This document shows, one piece after another, positions 27,899 to 36,595 of a stretch of DNA of 64,000 bases. The translations under genes were made by a program, and so were the position numbers. This stretch comes from Neomegalonema perideroedes DSM 15528 (GTDB lineage Bacteria > Pseudomonadota > Alphaproteobacteria > Rhodobacterales > Rhodobacteraceae): the NCBI RefSeq assembly GCF_000374145.1, contig NZ_KB893653.1, positions 1,287,923-1,351,922 on the forward strand, in the 5' to 3' direction. Position 1 is the stretch's first letter. Every line of letters begins with the position of its first letter. The notes beneath the pieces are model-generated. The model had not been told where the DNA came from and made no database searches. It was given only the letters and a program-made list of their open reading frames with translations.

Positions 27899-29313
27899 GA
27901 AACGCTCTCCCATTCCGGCGCGGCGGCCAGCATCTCCAGCCGCGCTCCGTTCCAGAGTCCGGCGGCGGCGGTCAGACGCAGGCCCATCAGCGGCTTCTCC
28001 GGAGCTTCGCTCAGAGGCAGAACCGCGCCGCCCTGCTCGGCCTTCCACCAGACGCGCCCGCGCGCGTCGGAGAGATAGCGGCCCGGCCCGAGCAGGATCG
28101 GCGAATCCAGAGTCCAAGGCGCCGCGAGCAGCCGCTCCGTCGCTTGAGTCAGCGGATCGGCGGGCGCTGCGGGCCATGAGGCGGGCGGCGGCTCCTTCGG
28201 ATCGCGCTGCGAGATCACCGCGCGCAAGGGGCGTTTCGCGGGATAGAAGAGCATCTCGCCTTGAAAGCGGTCTCCGGCGGAGAAAGGCGCGCTGCGGCGT
28301 CCGGCGGAGGCGGGAAACACGTCCTGAAGCGCCGCGAAGCGCAAGGCCGGATCTTCGGCGGTGAGATTCAAAAACCAAGAGGTCTGCGCGATCAGCCCAT
28401 CCTTGCGGGTCCGCGTGATCACCGCCAGAGCCTCCCAGACGCCGGAGGAGCGCGGCGCTTCGGCGGAGTCCAACAGCGAATCCCGAGTTTCGGCGGTCGC
28501 CATTTCTCGGCGCAGTTCGGGATCTTCCGGCGCCGCCTTCCAGGCCCGCGCGAGGAGCAGGAGCTTGCCCAATTCCTTCACCGCGCCTTCGAGCCGCTCC
28601 TCCGTCGGCAGAGCCATGAGCCGGGCGGGCGCTTCGTCGATGCGGCTGGCGAGGGCGGCGGCTTTGGCGTCGGCCATGCGGGCCGCGATGCGGCGGCAAC
28701 GGCTTTGCGCGTCGTCGAGGAAGAGCGTCAGGCCGCCGCGGATCTGATCATGGATCCAGCCCTCCAATTCGGCGCAGGCGCCTTCCAGCGCGAGGCGGTT
28801 GGTCTCGGCGAGCTTGGCGGCGCGTTTGGCGGCGGCTTCGGCTTTGGCGAGGGCTTTCGGGTCGTTGGGATCAAGCTCCGGCTCGGCGGGGACGTCTTCG
28901 GCCGGCGCGACGGGCGCCGCCGAAATCGCCGCAGAACTCGCCGCAGGCTGAGGCGCGGCGGCGGGCGCTCCGCCCGAGCCCTTGCGGCGACGCCCGACCC
29001 AATCCGCGACCCAATCGGGCGGTTCGGCCTCGGCGAAGCCGGAATCTCCGGCGGCCTTCATGAGCATCAGCGCGATGGAGTGCTTGCAGGGGAATTTCCG
29101 CGAAGGACAGGAGCATTTCGCTCCGAGATCCGTCGTGTCCGCGACGACGCGATAGGGGTTCGCGCCCGATCCCTGACATTCGCCCCAAATGAGTCCGCTG
29201 GCGGCGTTTGAAGCGCGAAGCGGCCATTTGGCGGGTTTCACCAGCCCTTGCCCGGCCTTGAAGGAGGCGGGATCAGGGGCCGCCGACTGGATCGCTTGAG
29301 CGTCAAAGGCCAT
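27895..29313 (-). CDS. SWIM zinc-finger protein, first gene of the MoxR/VWA cassette
   Basis: A 472-residue protein. Near residue 65 it has the SWIM-type CxCx(n)CxH zinc motif, CSCPSRKFPCKHSIAL, preceded by GSGANPYRVVADTT. SWIM domains bind DNA or protein. The central part is charged and helical, and Arg-rich just after the finger (WVGRRRKG). The frame is open to 29535, but MAFDAQAIQSAAPDPASFKA at 29313 is the natural start, with the AAGAGGGCGAG ribosome site upstream. It leads the five-gene run. A 218-base gap separates it from ggt. Confidence 0.85.
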   Translation of the reverse strand: MAFDAQAIQSAAPDPASFKAGQGLVKPAKWPLRASNAASGLIWGECQGSGANPYRVVADTTDLGAKCSCPSRKFPCKHSIALMLMKAAGDSGFAEAEPPDWVADWVGRRRKGSGGAPAAAPQPAASSAAISAAPVAPAEDVPAEPELDPNDPKALAKAEAAAKRAAKLAETNRLALEGACAELEGWIHDQIRGGLTLFLDDAQSRCRRIAARMADAKAAALASRIDEAPARLMALPTEERLEGAVKELGKLLLLARAWKAAPEDPELRREMATAETRDSLLDSAEAPRSSGVWEALAVITRTRKDGLIAQTSWFLNLTAEDPALRFAALQDVFPASAGRRSAPFSAGDRFQGEMLFYPAKRPLRAVISQRDPKEPPPASWPAAPADPLTQATERLLAAPWTLDSPILLGPGRYLSDARGRVWWKAEQGGAVLPLSEAPEKPLMGLRLTAAAGLWNGARLEMLAAAPEWESVS

Positions 29314-29531
29314 GCTCGCCCTCTTGTTGCGGAGAGACGAGCGGGAGAGTCCCGCAATCGGACGCTTTTGTCCAGCGGAGATTTGTGACCGTTGTTCATC
29401 AATTCTTGACCTTTCTTCATGAAGCCTGAATCCGGCTTCTGGGGCCTTGATCGACGAAGTCGGGCCGTTCGAATTCGAGAGGACGCGGCGGCCCCGGAAA
29501 CCATGAGGCCGCCGCGCGGTTTCTTCAGAGA

Positions 29532-31307
29532 TCAATAGCCGCGGGCGGCTCCGGCCGAGGCGCGGCTGTCGATGGCGCCGAAATATCCGGTCCCGTCGCC
29601 CGCCTCGATTTCAGCCAGACTCCGCCCTCCGACGAGGATGCCCGCCGCTTCGCCCCAGATGGGCCAATTGGCGTCCTCGCGCACGTCGTAGCCCATGCCG
29701 ACGAGGATGCGCCGCGTGTCGGGCGAAAGCGCGTAGGGCTCCATGAAGACGCGGTCGGGCAGCCATTGATGATGGATGCGCGGCGCGTCCACGGCTTCTT
29801 GGATGTTCATCCCGAACTCCACCACGTTCAGAATGGCTTGCAGCGTGATGGTGATGATCCGCGAGCCGCCGGGGCTGCCGATCACCATGAAGAGCTCGCC
29901 GTCCTTCGAAACGATGGTCGGGCTCATGGAGGAGAGCGGCGATTTCCCCGGCTCCACGGCGTTGGCCTCGCCCTGCACCAGACCATAGAGGTTCGGCACC
30001 CCCGGCTTGACGGTGAAGTCGTCCATTTCATTGTTCATGAGGATTCCGGTCCCCGGCGCCACCACGCCCGCCCCGAAGGAGCCGTTGAGCGTATAGGTGA
30101 CCGCCACGGCGTTTCCGGCCTCGTCCACGATGGAGTAATGGGTGGTTTCGGGGCTTTCGGCGGGGGCGGCCGTGAAGTCGGGCGGGGTCAGGTCGCTGGA
30201 GACTCCGGCGCGGTAAGGGTCGATGCGGCCCCGGATCTCGGCGGCGTAGCCCTTATCCAGCATGCGCTCCAGCGGGTTCTCGACGAAATCCGGATCGCCG
30301 AGATTGGCGTTGCGGTCGACGAAGGCGTGGCGCATGGCCTCGACCATCAGCCGCGTGGTCTCGGCGGAGCCTTGGCCGAAATAGGAGAGCGGATAGCCCT
30401 CCAGCACGTTGAGGATCTCGCAGATGATCACCCCGCCCGAGGAAGGCGGCGGCGAGGAGACGATTTCATAGCCGCGATAATCGCAGCGCACCGGCTCCAG
30501 CTCGCGGACGGCGTAATTTTTAAAATCCGCGCTGGTGAGGATTCCGCCGCCGGCCCTGCTGCCCGCCACGATCTTATCGGCGATGGGGCCCTGATAGAAG
30601 GCTTCCGCGCCGCCCTCGGAGATGGCTTGCAGCGTGTCGGCGAGGTCGGTCTGAATCAGCTTGTCGCCGGGCGCGAAGGGCTCGCCGCCCGCGCGGAAGA
30701 AGATCGCCTTGGCCGCCGGATCGCGCTGAAGATAGGAATCGACCTCCTCGATCATGGCCAGATCCGCCGCGTTCAGCGTGAAGCCCTCGCGCGCCAGCTT
30801 CACCGCCGGAGCCAGCAGAGCCTCGCGGCTCAGGGAGCCGTATTTTTCGCGGGCCTCCTCCAGCCCCATGACCGAACCGGGCGTTCCGACGGCGAGCCAG
30901 CCTTCGGTGCTGCGGCCCGGCGCGGGCTCGCCGGTTTCGTCGAGATACATGTCCTTCGTGGAGACGAGGGGAGCGCGTTCGCGGAAATCGAGGAAGGTGG
31001 AGGAGCCGTCCGCGAGGCGGATGGTCATGAAGCCGCCGCCGCCGAGATTCCCCGCCGTCGGATAGACCACCGCCAGCGCATAGCCCACGGCCACGGCGGC
31101 GTCGACGGCGTTGCCGCCCGCCTTGAGGATGTCCAGACCCACGTCCGAGGCGAGATGATGGGCCGTGACCACCATGCCCTTGCGGCCCTCGACGGGCGCG
31201 GGCGAGGCGGCGAAGGCGGAGCCTAAAGGCAGGCTCAGAAGCGCGGCGAGGGCCGCGCCGGAAAGCCGGAGGCGGCGCGGCTCCTCTGGATGCGGATGAT
31301 GAAGCAT
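29532..31307 (-). CDS. ggt: Gamma-glutamyltransferase (glutathione hydrolase)
   Basis: A 591-residue periplasmic enzyme that removes the gamma-glutamyl group of glutathione. A signal peptide is visible (LSGAALAALLSLPLGSAFA). The proenzyme is cleaved before the catalytic Thr in PETTHYSIVDEAGNAV, giving large and small subunits. Other hallmarks are GGNAVDAAVA, NLGGGGFMTIR, the oxyanion SPLSSMSPTI and GSPGGSRIITITLQ. The ATG at 31307 is preferred over 31328 because the signal peptide needs no longer N-terminus. Length is normal. Confidence 0.96.
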   Translation of the reverse strand: MLHHPHPEEPRRLRLSGAALAALLSLPLGSAFAASPAPVEGRKGMVVTAHHLASDVGLDILKAGGNAVDAAVAVGYALAVVYPTAGNLGGGGFMTIRLADGSSTFLDFRERAPLVSTKDMYLDETGEPAPGRSTEGWLAVGTPGSVMGLEEAREKYGSLSREALLAPAVKLAREGFTLNAADLAMIEEVDSYLQRDPAAKAIFFRAGGEPFAPGDKLIQTDLADTLQAISEGGAEAFYQGPIADKIVAGSRAGGGILTSADFKNYAVRELEPVRCDYRGYEIVSSPPPSSGGVIICEILNVLEGYPLSYFGQGSAETTRLMVEAMRHAFVDRNANLGDPDFVENPLERMLDKGYAAEIRGRIDPYRAGVSSDLTPPDFTAAPAESPETTHYSIVDEAGNAVAVTYTLNGSFGAGVVAPGTGILMNNEMDDFTVKPGVPNLYGLVQGEANAVEPGKSPLSSMSPTIVSKDGELFMVIGSPGGSRIITITLQAILNVVEFGMNIQEAVDAPRIHHQWLPDRVFMEPYALSPDTRRILVGMGYDVREDANWPIWGEAAGILVGGRSLAEIEAGDGTGYFGAIDSRASAGAARGY

Positions 31308-31381
31308 GACGTTTTCTCCCCAGAGCATTCTCCAGCGAAGCCGGAAGGGCTTCGCGTCGTGAAAATGCGAACAGACGAAAT

Positions 31382-31424
31382 CTGGAGCCTCCGACCGGTC
31401 TGAATCGACCGGGGAACGCTCCAG
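31382..31424. repeat. Small intergenic palindrome upstream of ggt
   Basis: CTGGAGC (31382-31388) and GCTCCAG (31418-31424) enclose an inner inverted pair CCGGTC / GACCGG. Similar GAATCGACCGG-containing palindromes are common intergenic units in alphaproteobacteria, from memory. It could form a hairpin in the 5' region of ggt mRNA or be a dispersed repeat. Confidence 0.5.
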
Positions 31425-31544
31425 AGCGCGCCCTCGATGGAGCGCGCGATGCTTGGCGACGCTCCGGGAGCCTCGGAAGGCCCCTGCGCCGCAGGCGTCA
31501 GCATCGCGCGGCCTCCGGGCGGGCGCAAGCGGGAAGGGGAGATC

Positions 31545-32825
31545 TCAGCGCAGCGCCTCGACGGAGGATCTGCGATAGACGCGCCAGGCGGTCGGCAGGG
31601 CCATGAGCAGGGCGGCGGCGGCCAGCAACCCGACGCCTCCGACCTCGCGCCAGCCCGGTTGCGCGACGAAGGCGATTCCGGTCGCCCGGCCGATCGCCCC
31701 CGAAGCGAGGGCCGAGAGCCCCCAGCCCAGCGCCAGCCCCAGAACCGCCCCCGCGACCACCATGACCGCGACGTAAAGCCAGACGGTCAGCAGCACGAAG
31801 CCCGCCGGAGCCCCGAGCGCCCGCAGCATGGCGAAGCGCCTGCGCTGGAGGTCCAGCACGGCGAGCAATCCGGCGAGGATCGCCGCCGCCACCAGAATCT
31901 GCGCCGTCAGGATCAGAGCCGACATGATCCGCGTCGCGCCGCCCATGACCTCGTAGAGATCAAGCAGAGCCTCGGCGGGGAAAAAGGCCGTGGATTCCGC
32001 CGTCCGATAGCGCGCCCTCAGGCCATAGGCCGCCGGAACGCTCTCCGGGCGCATGACGATCGCCGGGACGCCCGGCAGACGCGCCGCGTCCCAAGGCGGG
32101 CCGATCCGCTCTGCGCCTGAGGCTTGGCCGTCGCCGAGGCCGTGGGTCGTCCAGACGTATTCCACCGGCACCACCACCGCCCGATCCCAAGGCGTGCCCG
32201 TGGGGCGCATCCGCCCCACCACCGCGATGGAGCCATGGGAATCGACATCCGCATGGTCATGGCCATGGTCTTCGTCGCCGTGCTCATGGTCATGGTCGTC
32301 GTGGTCTTCATAGGCGTCGGCGTCGAGACCCCCGCCGAGGCTGTCCGCGTCGCCATGGCGGATCTCCAGAGCGCCGCCCGGCCCGACCGCCACGAGAGCC
32401 CCGACCACCGCTTCCTCCTGCGCCGCGAAGAGCCGTCCCTCCGCCAATCCGCCGCTCAGATGCTCGACGAAGGCGGCGCTGGTCCCGATCACAGGAGAGC
32501 CCGCCGCCTGATCGCCGAAGGCCAGAGGCGCCGCGAAGACCGCGTCCGGATCGTTCAGAGCCTTGGCCGTCGCCTCGGGAGTCAGAAGCTCCACGGCGGA
32601 GGGCCGCAGAAAGACCGTCGAGAGCAGCAGATCCGTCCGGCCGCCCGGCGCGGCCACGATGAGGTCGAATTTATCCGCCGCCCGCGCCGAGCCTTGCCGC
32701 AAGGCGCGCTCCTGCGCCCCGACGGCCACGCCCAAGGCCGCCGCCAATGCGATCAGGCCGATGAAGAGCAGGACGGTGAAGGGATTGCGCGCGAGGCTCG
32801 CGCGAAGGATGGGAAAGGGATTCAT
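31545..32825 (-). CDS. FtsX/MacB-type ABC permease with a His/Asp-rich extracytoplasmic loop
   Basis: A 426-residue permease. It has an N-terminal membrane helix (TVLLFIGLIALAAALGVAV), a large periplasmic domain, and three C-terminal helices with the FtsX-type RRRFAMLRALGAP motif. The periplasmic domain carries an insertion near residues 168-198 with eight His among many Asp/Glu (DHDDHDHEHGDEDHGHDH), a likely zinc or other metal-binding stretch. In Pseudomonas, from memory, a zinc-regulated cluster encodes a similar ABC system plus a separate His-rich protein; here the metal-binding stretch is inside the permease. It overlaps the ATPase gene by four bases (ATGA). Confidence 0.83.
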   Translation of the reverse strand: MNPFPILRASLARNPFTVLLFIGLIALAAALGVAVGAQERALRQGSARAADKFDLIVAAPGGRTDLLLSTVFLRPSAVELLTPEATAKALNDPDAVFAAPLAFGDQAAGSPVIGTSAAFVEHLSGGLAEGRLFAAQEEAVVGALVAVGPGGALEIRHGDADSLGGGLDADAYEDHDDHDHEHGDEDHGHDHADVDSHGSIAVVGRMRPTGTPWDRAVVVPVEYVWTTHGLGDGQASGAERIGPPWDAARLPGVPAIVMRPESVPAAYGLRARYRTAESTAFFPAEALLDLYEVMGGATRIMSALILTAQILVAAAILAGLLAVLDLQRRRFAMLRALGAPAGFVLLTVWLYVAVMVVAGAVLGLALGWGLSALASGAIGRATGIAFVAQPGWREVGGVGLLAAAALLMALPTAWRVYRRSSVEALR

Positions 32826-33511
32826 GACAACTCCGCCTCCGCGCCGCGCCTCAGGGAAAGCCGCCGGTCCGCCAGAGCGATCAGCGCCGGATCATGGCTG
32901 GAGACGATCACCGTGCGGCCCTCTTCGTCGGCGAGGGCGCGCAGCCTGCGGGCGACCTCCGCGCCGGAGGCGGCGTCGAGGCTGGCGGTGGGCTCGTCGG
33001 CGAAGAGCGCGGCGGGCTGAGGCAGCAGCGCCCGCGCGAGCGCCACGCGCTGTTGTTCGCCGCGCGAGAGCAGGGCGGTGCGGCTGCGCGCGGGAACGCC
33101 GAGATCCTCCAGAAGCTCAAGGGCGCGTCCCCGCAGAGGCCGCGCCGAGAACCGCGAGAACCAGACCGTGGAGAGGACGTTCTCCAGCGGAGAGAGTTCG
33201 GGAATGAGGTGAAAGTCCTGAAACACGAAGCCCGCGCGCTCGCGGCGCCAGCGGTCGCGGGCGGATTCCGAGAGGGGCGCGAGATCCAGACCGTCCCAGA
33301 GAATCCGGCCCTGCGTCGGCTGAGCCAGCCCCGCCAGAAGATGCAGCAGCGTGGATTTCCCCGAGCCCGAAGGCCCGGTCAGCGCGAGCATTCCGCCGGG
33401 CTCGACATCCAGCTCAGGGAGGAGGAGCAAAGGATCTCCGGGCTTCAGATCATGGCGCAGATTCTGAACCGAAAGCGCGGCGCCCGAGGCGCTCCGGAGG
33501 GGAGGGCTCAT
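32822..33511 (-). CDS. ABC transporter ATP-binding protein, MacB/LolD type
   Basis: A 229-residue ATPase. Walker A is GPSGSGKS, the Q-loop is FVFQDFHLIPELSPLENV, Walker B is ALFADEPTASLD and the H-loop is VIVSSHDPALIALA. The ABC signature reads LSRGEQQRVALARALL, so the usual LSGGQ glycine is replaced by Arg. Paired with the FtsX-like permease, so a mechanotransmission or extraction role rather than simple import is likely. ATG at 33511 overlaps the upstream gene's stop. Confidence 0.88.
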   Translation of the reverse strand: MSPPLRSASGAALSVQNLRHDLKPGDPLLLLPELDVEPGGMLALTGPSGSGKSTLLHLLAGLAQPTQGRILWDGLDLAPLSESARDRWRRERAGFVFQDFHLIPELSPLENVLSTVWFSRFSARPLRGRALELLEDLGVPARSRTALLSRGEQQRVALARALLPQPAALFADEPTASLDAASGAEVARRLRALADEEGRTVIVSSHDPALIALADRRLSLRRGAEAELS

Positions 33512-33948
33512 AATTTCTCGTAGCGCGCGCCGCGCAGCCGGATGAAGCTCATGAAGCCGGTGTCGGGATCGGTCTCGAAGCCGGTCTCGAAGACGCCGGT
33601 CGCGCGGATGAGGTCGGTGTAGCGGATGGGCTCGACGGGGCGGTCGGTCAGAGCCAGCACGATGTCGTCCGGCCATTGGGCTTCCGTCTCGCAGAAGGGG
33701 CAGGTCGACATGGGCAATTTGGTCAGCACGAAGAAGTCGATCTCCGGCTTCAGCGGCGGGGCCATATAGCCGATCATCCGCACCTCCCGTCCCGCCAGAG
33801 CCTTGGCTTTTTCGGTCAGCTCGCGGCCCCGGACGTAGAGATCGCGGAATTTCAGAGCCTCGGGCGCGGCCCAGGCGGCGCGCGGCGTCAACAGAGGCGC
33901 AAGAAGCGGCGTTGTGGCGGCGGCGAGGAGCAGGCGGCGGGTCAGCAT
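33508..33948 (-). CDS. Exported DUF3299-like small protein
   Basis: A 146-residue protein with a signal peptide (RRLLLAAATTPLLAPLLTPRA) of twin-Arg-like start. The core has GREVRMIGYMAPPLKPEIDF and LPMSTCPFCETEAQWPDD, resembling DUF3299 proteins (a G-x-V-x-I-x-GYM segment, then a CPxC-like motif) that accompany MacB-like ABC systems. The two Cys could bind metal or form a redox pair. The frame is open to 34017, but MLTRRLLL at 33948 starts the signal peptide. First gene of the three-gene ABC operon. Confidence 0.72.
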   Translation of the reverse strand: MLTRRLLLAAATTPLLAPLLTPRAAWAAPEALKFRDLYVRGRELTEKAKALAGREVRMIGYMAPPLKPEIDFFVLTKLPMSTCPFCETEAQWPDDIVLALTDRPVEPIRYTDLIRATGVFETGFETDPDTGFMSFIRLRGARYEKL

Positions 33949-33986
33949 GGCGAAAGCCTCCAATCTCGGAAGAGTCGAAACGGAGA

Positions 33987-34014
33987 GGCCGCCGGGAGGA
34001 ATCTCCCGGCGGCC
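33987..34014 (-). terminator. Hairpin after the alkaline phosphatase gene
   Basis: A perfect 12-base stem GGCCGCCGGGAG / CTCCCGGCGGCC with a four-base loop, 32 bases after the phoA stop. In the minus direction it is followed by TCTCCGTTTC, a weak T-tract. It may attenuate rather than fully stop transcription into the DUF3299-like gene. Confidence 0.5.
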
Positions 34015-34045
34015 CATGTTCAGCGGAAGGCGATCACGACGCAGG

Positions 34046-35560
34046 TCATTGGGCGGCGGCCTGACGGGCCAGAGCGGCGCGGGTCGCGAGGCCCGTGGCG
34101 TGCTCCATCACGTGATAGACGAGGTTCTGCTCGACCACGCCGTGGAAGAGATGCGCCCAAGGGCCCTGAGCGAAGATCACGACGTCGTCGCCGGCGTGGG
34201 TCTCGCTCTCGCCCAGCGGGATCAGAGCCTGCTGAAGGAAGTCGACGTCCGTGGTGTCGACGTCGGTCAGGTCGGCGCGGGGCTCGTCGAGCTTGGCGCC
34301 GGGGCCGTTCTGATAGCCGAGGGTGGTGTAGGGCTTGCCGTCGTCGGCCTTTCCGGCGATCCCGAGGATCGGGTTGCCGCGCGTCGGATAGCCCGCGATG
34401 CTGAACACATGGCTGTGGTCAGCGGTGAGGATCACCAGAGTCTCCGCGGGATCGATCTTCTCGAAGACCGCTTCGACGGCCTCGGCCACCGCGATGGTGT
34501 CGGTCAGGGCGCGGGCGGCGTTGCCCGCGTGATGGGCGTGGTCGACGCGGCCGCCCTCGACCATCAGCACGTAACCTTCCTCGTTTTTGTCGAGGAGGTC
34601 GATAGCCTTGACGGCCATTTCGGCCAGCGAGGGCTCGCCGCCGGCGTCTTTCGCGCGGTCGGCTTCATATTGCATGTGCGAGCGGTTGAAGAGGCCGAAG
34701 GCGCGGTTCACGTTCGCCGGGTCGATGGCGTCGAAGCCTTCCTTGTTCCAGACGTAAACGCCGTCGTTATGACGGGCGGTCCATTCGCCGACGAGGTCGC
34801 GGCCGTCCTTGCGCGATCCGGTGCGGCCCTCGTCCTCGGGATCGGGCTGATCCACGGTCAGGAAGTTGCCGCGGCCGCCGCCGAAGATCACTTCGAAGCC
34901 GTCGCCCGCGGGCCAGTCGACGAGCTGCGCGGCGATGTCCTTGCAGCCGCCCGCCACGGCCTCCTCAGGAAGGTTCGCGTCGTTCTCCCAGTCGCGCCCG
35001 GCCACTTTGGCGTAGGTCGCGGCGGGGGTGGCGTGGGTGATGCGCGCCGTGGAGACGACGCCCGTCGCGAGGCCCGCCTGTTCGGCGAGTTCGAAAAGGG
35101 TGGTGACTTCGGCGCCCTTCTGGCTGGCGCAGTCGTTCAGCTTGATGTCCTGAGTCACGCCGATGGTGCCGTTCACCGACTTCACGCCCGAAACCAGAGC
35201 CGTGGCGGTCGGCGCCGAGTCGGCCACCTGTGAATCATGGGTGTAGGTCTTGGAGAGGGCGGTGTAGGGGAGCAGGCGCTCGAAGGAGAGCACGTTCGAC
35301 TCGCCGTCGACGCCGCGCAACTGGCCTTCATGAATGCGCGAGGCGGTGATGGTCGGCACCGAGAGGCCGTCCACCACGAACAGCACGACGTTCTTCGCGC
35401 GGGCGACGTTCGGCTGGCTGGCGATCTTTTCGGCCAGCTGCGCCTGACCGGCGACGTAATAGCTGTCGGCGGTTTGCTGCACGGCGCTTTGAGCGCTCGC
35501 GGCGGAGGCCAGCGCCAGCGACGAAGCGCCGAGCGTCAGCAGGGTGATGATGCGGTTCAT
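34046..35560 (-). CDS. phoA: Alkaline phosphatase (PhoA family)
   Basis: A 504-residue periplasmic metallo-phosphomonoesterase. Signal peptide: LLTLGASSLALASAASAQ. The catalytic Ser lies in VADSAPTATALVSG, with metal ligands in LFVVDGLS, RITHATPAATYA, MVEGGRVDHAHHAGN, LTADHSHVFS and ETHAGDDVVIF. Length is somewhat longer than E. coli PhoA (about 471). The upstream Pho box suggests induction by phosphate starvation through PhoB. The start at 35560 gives the full signal peptide. Confidence 0.95.
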   Translation of the reverse strand: MNRIITLLTLGASSLALASAASAQSAVQQTADSYYVAGQAQLAEKIASQPNVARAKNVVLFVVDGLSVPTITASRIHEGQLRGVDGESNVLSFERLLPYTALSKTYTHDSQVADSAPTATALVSGVKSVNGTIGVTQDIKLNDCASQKGAEVTTLFELAEQAGLATGVVSTARITHATPAATYAKVAGRDWENDANLPEEAVAGGCKDIAAQLVDWPAGDGFEVIFGGGRGNFLTVDQPDPEDEGRTGSRKDGRDLVGEWTARHNDGVYVWNKEGFDAIDPANVNRAFGLFNRSHMQYEADRAKDAGGEPSLAEMAVKAIDLLDKNEEGYVLMVEGGRVDHAHHAGNAARALTDTIAVAEAVEAVFEKIDPAETLVILTADHSHVFSIAGYPTRGNPILGIAGKADDGKPYTTLGYQNGPGAKLDEPRADLTDVDTTDVDFLQQALIPLGESETHAGDDVVIFAQGPWAHLFHGVVEQNLVYHVMEHATGLATRAALARQAAAQ

Positions 35561-35617
35561 GACGTCCCCCGGAAAGGCTGTTTTGGGATCGAACGGGCGC
35601 GAGGCTAGGCCGGGCCT

Positions 35618-35646
35618 GTAACCTCGGCATGTCGGTTTCATGACGA
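35618..35646 (-). promoter_or_regulatory. Putative Pho box with three 11-base-spaced half-sites
   Basis: On the minus strand TCGTCAT (35646-35640), CCGACAT (35635-35629) and AGGTTAC (35624-35618) follow each other with four-base spacers. The PhoB consensus is CTGTCAT repeated every 11 bases, so each half-site is partial, but the spacing is exact. It lies 58 bases upstream of phoA. Confidence 0.55.
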
Positions 35647-35816
35647 ATCTGTTGCAATCCGCTGCGGCCGCGCTGAAAAGCTCGGGCGCGCGGCCGCATG
35701 GCGGCAAGAAAAATTTGCGCCGCAGCAAGAAATCCGGAGTGGCCGTCCTTTGGCGTGAAACCGTCACAGAACGAAGGTTACGAAAGCCGGAAGCGCAATC
35801 CTTATGAGAGGACGCC

Positions 35817-36155
35817 ATGGACGCCAGACCGCGATTCTTCGCTTATATGACGGGCTCGGAGGAGTATCCGGCTCTCTTCGCCGACCTGTTCGTCGAGCCT
35901 TTTGGACGGGATGGACGCTTCTGGACCGCGACGGTCTGGATGCAGGGCAACGCTTCGGAGACGCCTGACTTTCTCTCCGGTCCTTGCTGGAGCGCGGAGG
36001 CGGCCCTTCATTTGGGAAAACGCTGGCTCGACCAGCGCGTCAAGGAATCGGGCGTCCGGGGCGGCCGTCTTGTGCGCGAAGAGCCGTCTTCCTCAGCTTC
36101 GGAGGCCGCGCCGGAAGAGCGAAGCGGCCCGGAGTCTCTGCGGCGCGTCGGCTGA
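35817..36155 (+). CDS. Small hypothetical protein
   Basis: A 112-residue protein, not recognised. The first 75 residues are mixed and fold-like (FFAYMTGSEEYPALFADLFV, FWTATVWMQGNAS, AALHLGKRWLDQRVKESG), with many aromatic residues. The tail is Ser/Glu/Arg-rich. No signal peptide or membrane segment is seen. It is divergent from phoA, 256 bases away. The downstream 280 bases to the tRNA gene hold only open frames without convincing protein-like sequence. Confidence 0.5.
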   Translation: MDARPRFFAYMTGSEEYPALFADLFVEPFGRDGRFWTATVWMQGNASETPDFLSGPCWSAEAALHLGKRWLDQRVKESGVRGGRLVREEPSSSASEAAPEERSGPESLRRVG

Positions 36156-36437
36156 CGCGCCGTTTCGCGCCGCCTTCGTCCGGCGGCTGAACTCCGCGCC
36201 CTTTTGCGGAGGCGCCTTCTTCATCGGCTTGCGCCCGCCGCGCGTCCGGCGGGGAGCGCGGGCCGCTTCGTTCTTCCGGCGCACAGATCCGCCCAAATCC
36301 CCTTCGCCGAAGCGGCCGGAGCTTCCGTCCATGCGCAAGCCCAAGGCCGCGCCTGGGCATCGCTCAGAATCGGCGGTGAAAACCTATGCGAGGAGCGCGG
36401 ATCGGCGTCGGCTGGCGTCCTTGGGATCGTAAGATTA

Positions 36438-36513
36438 TGGTGACCCCGACAGGACTCGAACCTGTAGCCTATCCCTTAGGAGGGGATCGCTCTATCCTTT
36501 GAGCTACGGGGCC
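36438..36513 (-). tRNA. tRNA-Arg (anticodon CCU)
   Basis: Minus-strand cloverleaf of 76 bases including encoded CCA. The acceptor GGCCCCG pairs with CGGGGTC, the anticodon stem ATCCC/GGGAT encloses the loop CTCCTAA with CCT at 36480-36478, and the T-arm has GGTTCGAGTCC. It decodes AGG. Confidence 0.95.
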
Positions 36514-36595
36514 CCGCTGCGGCCCGGAACGAAAACCCTCGCGCCGCAGGCTCTCGTGGTAGCCGCTCCTCGCGCCGGACGCAACCCCGACGGCC

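Noticed and set aside
35758-35790. Second Pho box for the small gene at 35817
   Set aside because: CGTCAC and GGTTAC elements are 14, not 11, bases apart.
36156-36437. Short open frames between the hypothetical gene and tRNA-Arg
   Set aside because: Low-complexity Arg/Ala/Pro sequence typical of GC-rich non-coding DNA.
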